Shown: positions 1 through 6,044 of the stretch, one piece after another
Numbering within the stretch: position 1 is the stretch's first letter
How the letters are laid out: each line of letters starts with the position of its first letter
Assembly: GCA_028821035.1 (NCBI GenBank)
Contig: JAPPHP010000216.1
Location: 1 to 9,113 of the forward strand
Length of the DNA stretch: 9,113 nucleotides
Source of the DNA: Gammaproteobacteria bacterium
Lineage (GTDB): Bacteria > Pseudomonadota > Gammaproteobacteria > Pseudomonadales > Azotimanducaceae
Direction of reading: 5' to 3'
Position numbers and translations under genes: made by a program
Notes under the pieces: model-generated
Told to the model about the DNA's origin: nothing
What the model saw: only the letters and a program-made list of their open reading frames with translations
Database searches by the model: none

Positions 1-2
1 AA

Positions 3-203
3 CTGGTTCTCAATCGCAGGCTCAACTACCGGAACGTCGTGCTGACGGATCGCCCTGGGGGCGAGATCGGCTACGTGCTCCGCAACGGCGAGCGACGCTT
101 CGTGCCGTGGCTCGGGTTTATCGAGCGTGCTGCGGCGCGAACGCTCGAGGGCGCCAGGCCCGTTCGTCTTGCCGACATCACGCGCGTAGGTGTCGCCGGT
201 TGA
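3..203 (+). CDS. 3' end of an unrecognised protein (partial)
   Basis: An open frame enters from the left edge and stops at TGA 201-203, giving the last 66 residues of a protein whose start lies outside the window. The fragment mixes short beta-like stretches (NVVLTDRPGGEIGYVL, RRFVPWLGFIERAA) with charged turns. About three quarters of third codon positions are G or C, like the other genes here, so it reads as true coding sequence. I see no diagnostic motif and do not recognise the family. It converges on the zeta-kinase operon, so the two units are transcribed toward each other. Reading continues in the same frame beyond the stop (see next entry), so a premature stop is possible. Confidence 0.55.
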   Translation: MVLNRRLNYRNVVLTDRPGGEIGYVLRNGERRFVPWLGFIERAAARTLEGARPVRLADITRVGVAG

Positions 204-350
204 CCGGCGCCGGAGTGGCGCGACGTTCCGCCTGGTGAGTGCGTGCATGGCTGCCTGACGAGCCAGGGGGCGTTCGCCATCTACGACGCGGTGGTCGCGC
301 TGGTGGGAGCTGCGGAGAGTGCGGACTCGAGGGGCATGTGGACGAGCTAA
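204..350 (+). other. Coding-like in-frame continuation after the TGA, ending at TAA 348-350
   Basis: The frame of the preceding gene stays open after its TGA for 48 codons. The second half (TSQGAFAIYDAVVALVGAAE and following) looks protein-like and has G or C at nearly every third position. It could be a gene tail cut off by a nonsense mutation, a remnant of another gene, or a short separate ORF from the GTG at 243 (35 aa). No good ribosome binding site precedes that GTG, as the GGTGAG upstream is only about 3 nt away. With so few codons this may be chance. Confidence 0.25.
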
Positions 351-396
351 GGCAACCAGGGCCGCGCCGAGGGAGCGACCTCGTGATCCGAGCATA

Positions 397-420
397 CGGG
401 ACGCCCCTGGTGGCGTCCCG
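397..420. terminator. Strong GC hairpin between convergent genes
   Basis: CGGGACGCC (397-405) and GGCGTCCCG (412-420) form a perfect 9-bp stem around a 6-nt loop. It sits about 90 nt beyond the stop of the zeta-kinase gene on the minus strand and beyond the plus-strand gene on the left, where a bidirectional terminator would be expected. Neither side has a run of T, so a classical intrinsic terminator is not shown. It may instead be an RNA-stabilising or rho-assisted 3' structure. The rest of 351-509 shows no convincing gene. Confidence 0.4.
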
Positions 421-509
421 TCTCCGGACACACCAACGATCCGACGGGGTCTTGGGCGTCGGCGTCGCCGTGGCAAAGCCGTGCGTAGGTCCACGCGCGC
501 GTCCGGCGG

Positions 510-1094
510 TTACCGGTCAGTGAATGAGGCCCCGGCGAGATCGTGCACCCATGCAGGCAGGGGCGTTTGGTGACGGTGCACGATGCCGTCATGGATGGAC
601 AGCACCAGCTCGAAGGGACGCTCGGAGTCAGAGTTGTCGTACAGACCCACGTAGTCGCACAGGGCGAGGGTTTCCCTGACGTTCGCCCTCAGCCGGTGGA
701 CGCGGGGCTCGATCTTCTCGGGAGGGACGGAGTGGCCCCCCTTGTCGACACGGTCGAGGACACGAGCCGCGTAAAGGCCTGTGGACAGATGAATGTAGAT
801 CAGGTTGACCTGGTACTCGCGCTCCCGTGCGTTGCGCACGAACTCCACCTTGGAGGTATGGGAGAACACGGTCTCCACGCAAAACGACTCGCCTGACTCG
901 AGATAGCGCTTTCTTTGGGCCTCCGCTTCGAAGGCTGCCTGGTAGCCCACGCGTTCCGGTGCATCGGGCGAGAGTTGTTGCGCAATCACGTCTGGGTTGA
1001 CGCAGGGCAAGTCACGTAGCGGCGAGTCACGGCGGAACGTGGACTTCCCCGCCCCGTTGCCGCCAACGAGTAGCCAAAGTTGCGGGCGAGTCAC
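510..1094 (-). CDS. Zeta-toxin-family P-loop kinase (COG4185-like)
   Basis: This is a 194-aa cytosolic P-loop protein. The Walker A motif GGNGAGKST is at residues 11-19, followed by NPD (33-35), ETVFSH (74-79), a KGGHSVP segment (118-124) with downstream arginines 131 and 134, and YDNS (152-155). This order and the length of about 190 aa are typical of the zeta-toxin / predicted ABC-type ATPase group. Characterised zeta toxins phosphorylate UDP-N-acetylglucosamine and so poison peptidoglycan synthesis; whether this member does so is inference. The GTG start overlaps the upstream stop in a GTGA (1091-1094), implying translational coupling. No epsilon-type antitoxin is recognisable. All core motifs are intact, so it looks functional. 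A housekeeping nucleotide or sugar kinase is the alternative. Confidence 0.88.
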   Translation of the reverse strand: MTRPQLWLLVGGNGAGKSTFRRDSPLRDLPCVNPDVIAQQLSPDAPERVGYQAAFEAEAQRKRYLESGESFCVETVFSHTSKVEFVRNAREREYQVNLIYIHLSTGLYAARVLDRVDKGGHSVPPEKIEPRVHRLRANVRETLALCDYVGLYDNSDSERPFELVLSIHDGIVHRHQTPLPAWVHDLAGASFTDR

Positions 1095-1927
1095 GACGAC
1101 TCGTCTGCCGACTCCTCCACGAACACGCCGTCGCGCACCCTTCCGGTCGCAACAGCACCGTCGGCCGCAACGCGATCCACGAGTGCGGGATCCGTTCTCG
1201 ACTGTCGGTAGTGGAATGGGGCGTTCCGGATTTCGTCCGCGATCCGCGACCTGTCGAGTCCTTTCGTGACCTCCTCCGGAGCAAGGGACGGGACAGCGCG
1301 ACGTTGGACTTCCAGCCGGGCTCGACCAGCCCAGACGTCCTTGAGGTCGTCATCGTCGACCAAAGCCTCCAAGTTGCGCTTGGGGCTATCCAGGTCTGGC
1401 ACTCGATAGGTGGCGTACTGACACCTGGGGTTAGTCTTGTAGGCCATTTGCTCCAAGAGAACGGCGACATAGCGAAAATGGGCCGGTGTCGCGTCGGACA
1501 ACGCCTCGACGATGTCGACATAGGAGTGCCTGGACAGATCGAGACGGCACGACAACACTAGTTCCTGGCCGTCCGAACGTCGTAGCGTCGCGCCCTGCAG
1601 GCTCTCCATTGCGATGCGCAGGGCGAGCACGGCGTTTTGGTTTGGTTGGGAGCCCGTCGCGGCTCGGATCGCGCGAGCCAACGTGCTTGCTCTCGGCAAG
1701 CGTGTCTTCAGGGGGCTCTGTTCTACGAAGTGACAGACGAAGGAGGCCGCCTTCTTGAAGGGACTCACCGCCTCCGCGCCGCCGTGGGCGTCGAGGTGTT
1801 CGCGCATGCTGTCGAGCACACGCTCTAGCGCGTCGACATCGACCTCAACATCGCGAGCACCGAGCGTGGTATAGAAGCGGCTCACAAATCCCAAGACGTT
1901 GATGATGTCATGCTGCGCGAAGAGCAT
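1091..1927 (-). CDS. Unrecognised 278-aa helical protein, partner of the zeta kinase
   Basis: I do not recognise this family. From the ATG at 1927 it is a soluble 278-aa protein without signal peptide or membrane helix. The N-terminal two thirds look alpha-helical, with a block SPFKKAASFVCHFVEQSPL at about 55-73 and a second helical block NQNAVLALRIAMESLQ at about 97-111. A conserved-looking QMAYKTNPRCQYATY lies near 160-174, an acidic DDDD at 191-194, and the tail is charged. The frame is open further upstream (to 2107), but that extension is Arg/Pro/Gly-rich and overlaps the preceding gene, so the internal ATG was chosen; no strong ribosome binding site is present. It follows the 76-aa gene by 16 nt and overlaps the kinase by 4 nt. 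By position it could be the antitoxin or regulator of the kinase, but at 278 aa it is far larger than epsilon. Confidence 0.75.
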   Translation of the reverse strand: MLFAQHDIINVLGFVSRFYTTLGARDVEVDVDALERVLDSMREHLDAHGGAEAVSPFKKAASFVCHFVEQSPLKTRLPRASTLARAIRAATGSQPNQNAVLALRIAMESLQGATLRRSDGQELVLSCRLDLSRHSYVDIVEALSDATPAHFRYVAVLLEQMAYKTNPRCQYATYRVPDLDSPKRNLEALVDDDDLKDVWAGRARLEVQRRAVPSLAPEEVTKGLDRSRIADEIRNAPFHYRQSRTDPALVDRVAADGAVATGRVRDGVFVEESADESS

Positions 1928-1943
1928 GAAAAAGGGCTGTCGT

Positions 1944-2174
1944 TCAGTCCTCGGTTCCGAACAGCCGCTCGTCTTCCATGGCCGCGAATGCCCCGAGGTC
2001 CCACGCCCCGGCGTGCCACACTCGCCGCAGGCCACCCGGCGCATTGGGCTGGGCGAACACTGGGGCAGAGGCGGCACGCACCTCCCTCCTGCCCGAGGCG
2101 CCGACATCGCTCAGGCAATGGAAAATGATCTCGGTCTCGGTTTCCTCGATTTCGGGGCGCGACCCTTTCGGCAC
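1944..2174 (-). CDS. Small unrecognised protein (76 aa), first gene of the zeta-kinase operon
   Basis: This is a 76-aa soluble protein with an acidic start (EIEETETEIIFHCL, about residues 8-21), a Gly/Ala/Arg-rich middle and an end rich in Trp and acidic residues (WHAGAWDLGAFAAMEDERL). The start is taken as the GTG at 2174, preceded by a purine-rich GATGGGGA about 5 nt away. The frame stays open to 2783, but the upstream part is low-complexity and antisense to nothing plausible, so it is excluded. The stop is 16 nt before the next gene, which argues for one operon. I see no ribbon-helix-helix or helix-turn-helix motif, so although the three-gene layout recalls omega-epsilon-zeta, the sequence does not support an omega-like repressor. 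Confidence 0.55.
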   Translation of the reverse strand: MPKGSRPEIEETETEIIFHCLSDVGASGRREVRAASAPVFAQPNAPGGLRRVWHAGAWDLGAFAAMEDERLFGTED

Positions 2175-2249
2175 CGTGTATCCCCATCTGTTCGCGGCAA
2201 AACGGCAGTGTATGCGTGCTGCGAACGCTGTGCAAACCACGTGTGGACG

Positions 2250-2289
2250 GCGTGTAGATATACGTTGTACGCCTATCAAATATAAAATC
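2250..2289 (-). promoter_or_regulatory. AT-rich patch, candidate promoter of the zeta-kinase operon
   Basis: This is the only clearly AT-rich stretch of the window. It lies roughly 75-115 bp upstream of the 76-aa gene on its coding strand. Read on the minus strand it contains TTTTATATTTGATAGG and, further on, GTATATCTAC. TATATT and TATATC resemble -10 hexamers and TTGATA resembles a -35, but no pair has ideal spacing. A promoter is expected here from gene layout; the exact elements are not resolved. Confidence 0.3.
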
Positions 2290-2306
2290 ACGTCTATTCG
2301 AGACGT
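2290..2306 (-). terminator. Inverted repeat with T-rich flank: terminator or operator
   Basis: ACGTCT and AGACGT (2290-2295 and 2301-2306) form a 6-bp stem with a 5-nt loop. On the minus strand the stem is followed at once by GATTTTATATTT, so it could end the transcript of the DUF4189/lipase cluster that stops at 2536. The same palindrome also lies just upstream of the presumed promoter of the zeta-kinase operon, where it could be an operator. The short stem makes either reading weak. Confidence 0.35.
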
Positions 2307-2409
2307 CGTTTTGCGGGTTGACGCGCCTTGGCGGCTGCCGTTCCCGCGAACTCGATGTCCAGCTATCGGGCGGAGGCCGCCAGAAGGCGCCTCGGCACGA
2401 ACCAGGAGC

Positions 2410-2442
2410 GCGGCGATTGATTGATCGGAGATCAATCGCCGC
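2410..2442. repeat. 12-bp perfect inverted repeat with 9-nt loop
   Basis: GCGGCGATTGAT (2410-2421) pairs perfectly with ATCAATCGCCGC (2431-2442) around a 9-nt loop. Because GATT is duplicated in tandem, a second pairing is possible: GATTGATC (2419-2426) with GATCAATC (2430-2437) around a GGA triloop. It lies about 94 nt beyond the stop of the DUF4189-like gene on the minus strand. There is no T-run after it, so it is a candidate 3' structure, processing site or protein-binding palindrome rather than a textbook terminator. The rest of the 2175-2535 gap shows only small GC-rich hairpins. Confidence 0.5.
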
Positions 2443-2535
2443 TTCTCGTAGCGGCCAACGCGCAAGAAATGGTTGACGCTGACCACCCCAGAACTCGGCG
2501 GCGTAAACGCGTACCCGATTCCCGCGTCGCGAGAT

Positions 2536-3594
2536 TCACCATCTGGGACCGGAATTGCCGTCGGCCGGAATCGCATTCCCTGCGCATGTGATTCGCACGA
2601 TGTCACAGGAATGCTCGACCACCGTGTTCTCGTACTTCCCGCTGAACGCCGTGCTCTCGCACCGGGAACGCAAGTCCCGGGCGACAAGTTCCCGAAAGGA
2701 CGAACCCGTAACGACGTACGCACGCTCGGGATCCTCGTCCCGGTCGCGCCACTTCGCCATCGCGACTCCGACGCATCCGCCACGCAGCGACTTGCCTTCG
2801 GCGTTGGAGAAGCAGGCGTTGCCGCCTCCCTGCCTGCGGCACTCGGCCGCAGCCGTCAGTCCCGCGTCGTGCTGCGAGTCGGTATGCGAACCGATGCCGA
2901 AATACCCCGATTCGCCCGGCGGGATACGCGTGCCCGGCGCTGGCGCCGTCGCCACTGCAAGGAAGTGCTCTTCGCCCGCGACGATGTCGATGGGGGGACC
3001 GACCCCATCGGCTCCCTCCGCCCACTCGCCCTCCGATTCCTCCAACCGCGCCAGCCTCTCCTCCAGGATCTCGATCTCCCGCTCAAGGCCAGCGTAGTAG
3101 TCCGCGAGCCACGAACGTGCCGCCTGGTTTACGCGGACGCTGACGGTAACCCGACTGAACTCCGGATCATAGAAACGATCCAGTTCGCGGAAATAGCCCG
3201 CAACGCCCGCGTTCCTCTCATGCGTCCAACGGTCTTTCGGCGCGCTGAAGACGTGGATCTCGTGCCGATAGGTGTGCTCGACGAAGATCTCACTCGGGAG
3301 ATCCTCCGCCTGCATGGCCACCTCGCAGTACGTCGGCGTCTTGTCCGGCAGCCCCAACCACGCCTTGCCCTCCTGCAACGAGCCGCGGTCCGCGATACGT
3401 AGCGCCAGTTCGCCACCACCGGAGAACCAGTCCGGCCCTGCGACGTAGGTCCGGGATTCGACACCGACCATTGTCCAGGTCGAGACCATGAGATAGTCCA
3501 TGTCCGGTGTCAGCCTGCATCGGTCCCCGATCTGCGCATGTGCGGCGCAGCTGAGAAGCGCGGGCAGTAGTGCAGACCGAACGATTCGCGTCAT
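2536..3594 (-). CDS. Exported protein with C-terminal DUF4189-like domain
   Basis: This is a 352-aa protein from the ATG at 3594. Residues 1-20 form a signal peptide (MTRIVRSALLPALLSCAAHA, cleavage before Gln21), which places it in the periplasm or outside. Residues 21-160 are an unrecognised mainly beta region, 163-188 a short charged coiled coil (EREIEILEERLARLEESE), and 205-340 a DUF4189-like domain. Its signature is a Tyr-Phe-Gly-Ile-Gly segment followed by AAAECRRQGGGNACFS and GGCVGVAMAKW, with later cysteines 312, 330 and 337 suited to disulfides. The function of DUF4189 is not established. The frame extends 17 codons upstream to 3645, but only the internal ATG gives a clean signal peptide. 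It follows the lipase gene by 34 nt and is last in the cluster. Being exported next to a lipase, it could be a substrate partner or an immunity-type inhibitor; that is inference. Confidence 0.75.
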   Translation of the reverse strand: MTRIVRSALLPALLSCAAHAQIGDRCRLTPDMDYLMVSTWTMVGVESRTYVAGPDWFSGGGELALRIADRGSLQEGKAWLGLPDKTPTYCEVAMQAEDLPSEIFVEHTYRHEIHVFSAPKDRWTHERNAGVAGYFRELDRFYDPEFSRVTVSVRVNQAARSWLADYYAGLEREIEILEERLARLEESEGEWAEGADGVGPPIDIVAGEEHFLAVATAPAPGTRIPPGESGYFGIGSHTDSQHDAGLTAAAECRRQGGGNACFSNAEGKSLRGGCVGVAMAKWRDRDEDPERAYVVTGSSFRELVARDLRSRCESTAFSGKYENTVVEHSCDIVRITCAGNAIPADGNSGPRW

Positions 3595-3628
3595 GGACCT
3601 GCTAGCTCTCGAGACGTATCGCGCCCTG

Positions 3629-4423
3629 CTAAGGCAACCTCGCAAGCCTCGGCAAGTAACCCTTCTCCAGTGTGTGCGGATTCTTGATCTTCACGAGAAT
3701 CGTGCCCAGCCCACCGATAAAGCTCCATGCGTCCCGGGCGAAGCGTCTCCAGGTACTCCGTTTGTTGTCCACCTCGATCGCCCCAACGCCTTTCACCAGC
3801 AAACGTCGGACACCCGCGTGCGAGAACCGCTGTTCCGAAGGCAGGTGAGGTACGACGTCGCCTTCATTCACGACACGGTAGTTGCACCTGTAACGGAGCT
3901 TCCCGTTCAACCATTTCGCGAACTCGCCGTCACCCACACGGGGGGCTCCATAGGTATAGAGACCCTTCACGTCGATCCCGTTCTCGATCAGCGTCGCCAC
4001 CAGGAGAGTGGCTAGCGCGCCACCGAGACTGTGGCCGGTGACCCAGATATCGCGGTCGCCCTTCATCCCGCCGAGAAGCGACCCGATCCGCAGTGTCGAA
4101 ACGAAGAAGGCATCCTGGAAGCCCTCGTGTACGTGACCCTCTGGCCCCGGGTCCTTCGCAATCTGGATGTTGGTAAGCCAGTCGGGTAATCCAGCGGTGC
4201 CCCTGAAAGCAACCAGTATCCGCTCCGCGTCCGCGGCGATGTAGCCCTGGGTGTCGATCCCGCCGCCTCGCTTGATGTCGAAGAAGTGGACGCTCCCGAA
4301 CCCCCACAAGCCGGCCGTGTCCTGTACTTGCTTCTCCTCCCGGTAGGCTAGCTGACATGCCAGTGCGAACGAGTAGGCGTCTCTAGCGTTGAAGCTGCGC
4401 CCATAGGTGGGATCGAATTTCAT
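3629..4423 (-). CDS. Class 3 lipase (alpha/beta hydrolase, Lipase_3)
   Basis: This is a 264-aa serine hydrolase from the ATG at 4423. The nucleophile elbow GHSLGGA is at about 130-136 (Ser132). The oxyanion-strand signature FRGT with the following DWLTNI is at about 73-86, the acid is Asp189 in NEGDVVPHLP, and the likely catalytic His250 lies in NPHTLEKGYLPRL. This matches class 3 triacylglycerol or phospholipid lipases, so ester-bond hydrolysis of lipids is expected. No signal peptide or lipobox is present, so it is either cytosolic or exported by a leaderless route. An in-frame GTG at 4474 would add 17 residues. The ATG is preferred because GGAGG precedes it, though 14 nt away, and because the domain begins right after it. 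The gene lies between an Ala-rich helical protein and an exported DUF4189-like protein. Confidence 0.88.
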   Translation of the reverse strand: MKFDPTYGRSFNARDAYSFALACQLAYREEKQVQDTAGLWGFGSVHFFDIKRGGGIDTQGYIAADAERILVAFRGTAGLPDWLTNIQIAKDPGPEGHVHEGFQDAFFVSTLRIGSLLGGMKGDRDIWVTGHSLGGALATLLVATLIENGIDVKGLYTYGAPRVGDGEFAKWLNGKLRYRCNYRVVNEGDVVPHLPSEQRFSHAGVRRLLVKGVGAIEVDNKRSTWRRFARDAWSFIGGLGTILVKIKNPHTLEKGYLPRLARLP

Positions 4424-4559
4424 GCGGGAAGCTGAACCCTCCGCGTTTGCGTCGACGTGTGTGGCAGCGTCCACCTTGTGTGCAACGAAATGCGTAGGCG
4501 CGCCAAACGCGTCGTGTTGCGAACTCGGGCCGGAGAGCTGCGTCGCAAGGCGGATTCCG

Positions 4560-4589
4560 ATGCCACGTTCCGGATCCTCCGCGGGTCAA
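4560..4589 (-). promoter_or_regulatory. Candidate internal promoter ahead of the lipase gene
   Basis: On the minus strand TTGACC (4584-4589) is followed after 18 nt by TGGCAT (4560-4565). The -35 matches the sigma-70 consensus at 5 of 6 positions and the -10 at only 3 of 6. It sits in the one long gap within the cluster (4424-4607), where a separate promoter for the lipase and DUF4189 genes would make sense. Chance occurrence cannot be excluded. Confidence 0.25.
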
Positions 4590-4607
4590 GAGACGGTCGG
4601 ACGCGAA

Positions 4608-6044
4608 TCAGCTGTCCTGACGACTCTGGATGGACGGTAGCTGAGCGGCCATGACGGCGTGCTCAATAGCCTGAGCCCAGGACGTGGACGCGTCCTTGCG
4701 CCTTTCGAAGAACTGACGGCAGGCGGACAGGGTCGCAACTGCCCGGTCGGCGTTTTCTTTCATGTGTGCCGCCGCGCCGTTCAGATTGTCGAGTTGCTCG
4801 CGAGCCGCGTCGAGTTGTTCTTGGAGGGCCGCTCCGTCCGCGGCCGTTGCCCGCTGCAGCGCGCTGCCGACAACCTGTTCCACGACGTGCTCCAGACGTG
4901 CCAGACCCGCCTCGACCGCATGCGCCTGCTCTAAGTTGCGCGCATTCGTGAAGGCGATGTCCTCCGAGGTCTGAACGTCGGCCGCGAGGGTTTCGAGATC
5001 CTTCTGGAGGTCCGCACAGTCGACGGCGAGTTCGGCGAGTGCGCCGGCGAGCGCACCCTGGGCGTTGTAGTAGGACAGAACCATAGCGCAGGCCGCTCTC
5101 GCTTGCTCAAGGTTGGCTCCGGCGTCGGTGTGGCCCTCGGAGCGTGCCTTGGCGTATTCGTTGAGAACGCCGAAGGGCTGGCGACGCGTGCTTTTGTCGA
5201 GTCGGTCGGCGGCTTGCCTTGCCTCGCGAACAGCGTTCAGGACGTTGCGTCCCGCGGCCTCCGAGCCCGAGCGGTCGGCAGCCGGTGGTTCGTCGAGCTG
5301 TCGTTGCAGTTCCTTCATCCGGCTCGCGACTAGAGCCGGCGATGACGGACCGGGCGGGTCGCTTTGGCTGTTCGCGGCATCGCCGGCACCGGTGTGCAAT
5401 CCGCCAGCCTTGCGGGCGGCCTCTTCCACCCTTGCCGCCAGGTTGCCGTCGTCCCTGGCAGTCCCGTGCCCGGGGCCCTCCTCAGGAAGTTGGTCCGGAA
5501 GTGCTTCGACGGCATTGCGAAGCACGGTCGTTTCCTGACGAGTCAGCGCCGCGCCTTCGGGGTCGTCGCTGGGACTGGGGAGACTCAACTCGAATGCGGA
5601 AATCCCCCGTTCCCAGTACCCGTCAGCGACGTCGCGGCGTAGCTGCCGAAAGGCGGCTCGCAACGAGGACGCCAGAACGTCGATACGCGATGGGATTTGG
5701 GCTCTCCCCCTGGCTTCGGTCAGACTGCGTGCCAGTTCGGAAGCCGCGTCATTTGCGCTCTCTTCGAGGGCCTGCCTGTCTTGGTCTGTCGGCCATCCGT
5801 CGCCGAGTTGCACGAGTTCGGCTTCAGCAGCGGCGTTGTCGGCCACCCCGAGCTCGCGAACCTGGTCCCCCAGATACGACGAAAGCTGCCGACCGTATTG
5901 GGCAACCTCGTCGTCGATGCGCGCCTCCAGCGTGGGCAGGAGTTCGTTCACCAGTCTTTGCGCGTCCGGGGGAAGCACGGAGATGATGCTCGTGAACGGC
6001 TCTGTCAGCTTGTCTTTTCCGGCGTCCTTGTCGTCACTCTCCAT
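4608..6044 (-). CDS. Ala/Glu-rich helical cytoplasmic protein, unrecognised family
   Basis: This is a 478-aa acidic protein with no signal peptide and no membrane helix. Residues 1-150 are helical with a short Trp-containing segment (GDGWPTDQDR near 81-90, GYWERG near 142-147). About 155-265 is Pro/Gly/Ser-rich and probably a flexible linker. Residues 265-465 are long Ala-rich helices with heptad-like spacing (LEQARAACAMVLSYYNAQG, LARLEHVVEQVV, LQEQLDAAREQLDNL), suggesting coiled-coil bundling. The start is the ATG at 6044, set by a GAGGAG ribosome binding site 7 nt upstream. The open frame reaches 6410, but that part is Arg/Ser/Pro-rich and overlaps the lipoprotein gene. It overlaps that gene by 11 nt, so the two are likely co-translated and may interact through the membrane protein. 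I cannot assign a function. Confidence 0.8.
   Translation of the reverse strand: MESDDKDAGKDKLTEPFTSIISVLPPDAQRLVNELLPTLEARIDDEVAQYGRQLSSYLGDQVRELGVADNAAAEAELVQLGDGWPTDQDRQALEESANDAASELARSLTEARGRAQIPSRIDVLASSLRAAFRQLRRDVADGYWERGISAFELSLPSPSDDPEGAALTRQETTVLRNAVEALPDQLPEEGPGHGTARDDGNLAARVEEAARKAGGLHTGAGDAANSQSDPPGPSSPALVASRMKELQRQLDEPPAADRSGSEAAGRNVLNAVREARQAADRLDKSTRRQPFGVLNEYAKARSEGHTDAGANLEQARAACAMVLSYYNAQGALAGALAELAVDCADLQKDLETLAADVQTSEDIAFTNARNLEQAHAVEAGLARLEHVVEQVVGSALQRATAADGAALQEQLDAAREQLDNLNGAAAHMKENADRAVATLSACRQFFERRKDASTSWAQAIEHAVMAAQLPSIQSRQDS

Noticed and set aside
239..523. Plus-strand open frame of 94 codons in the left gap
   Set aside because: It crosses the hairpin at 397-420 and the end of the zeta-kinase gene, is rich in Arg and Gly, and has no motif or ribosome binding site.
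2175..2783. N-terminal extension of the 76-aa protein to 2783
   Set aside because: It would run through the DUF4189 gene's end and the intergenic hairpins; composition changes to non-coding-like Arg/Ser-rich sequence upstream of the GTG at 2174.
2473..3402. Long plus-strand open frame (309 codons)
   Set aside because: The minus strand here encodes a signal peptide, coiled coil and DUF4189-like domain in one frame; the plus frame is Arg/Pro-rich without recognisable structure.
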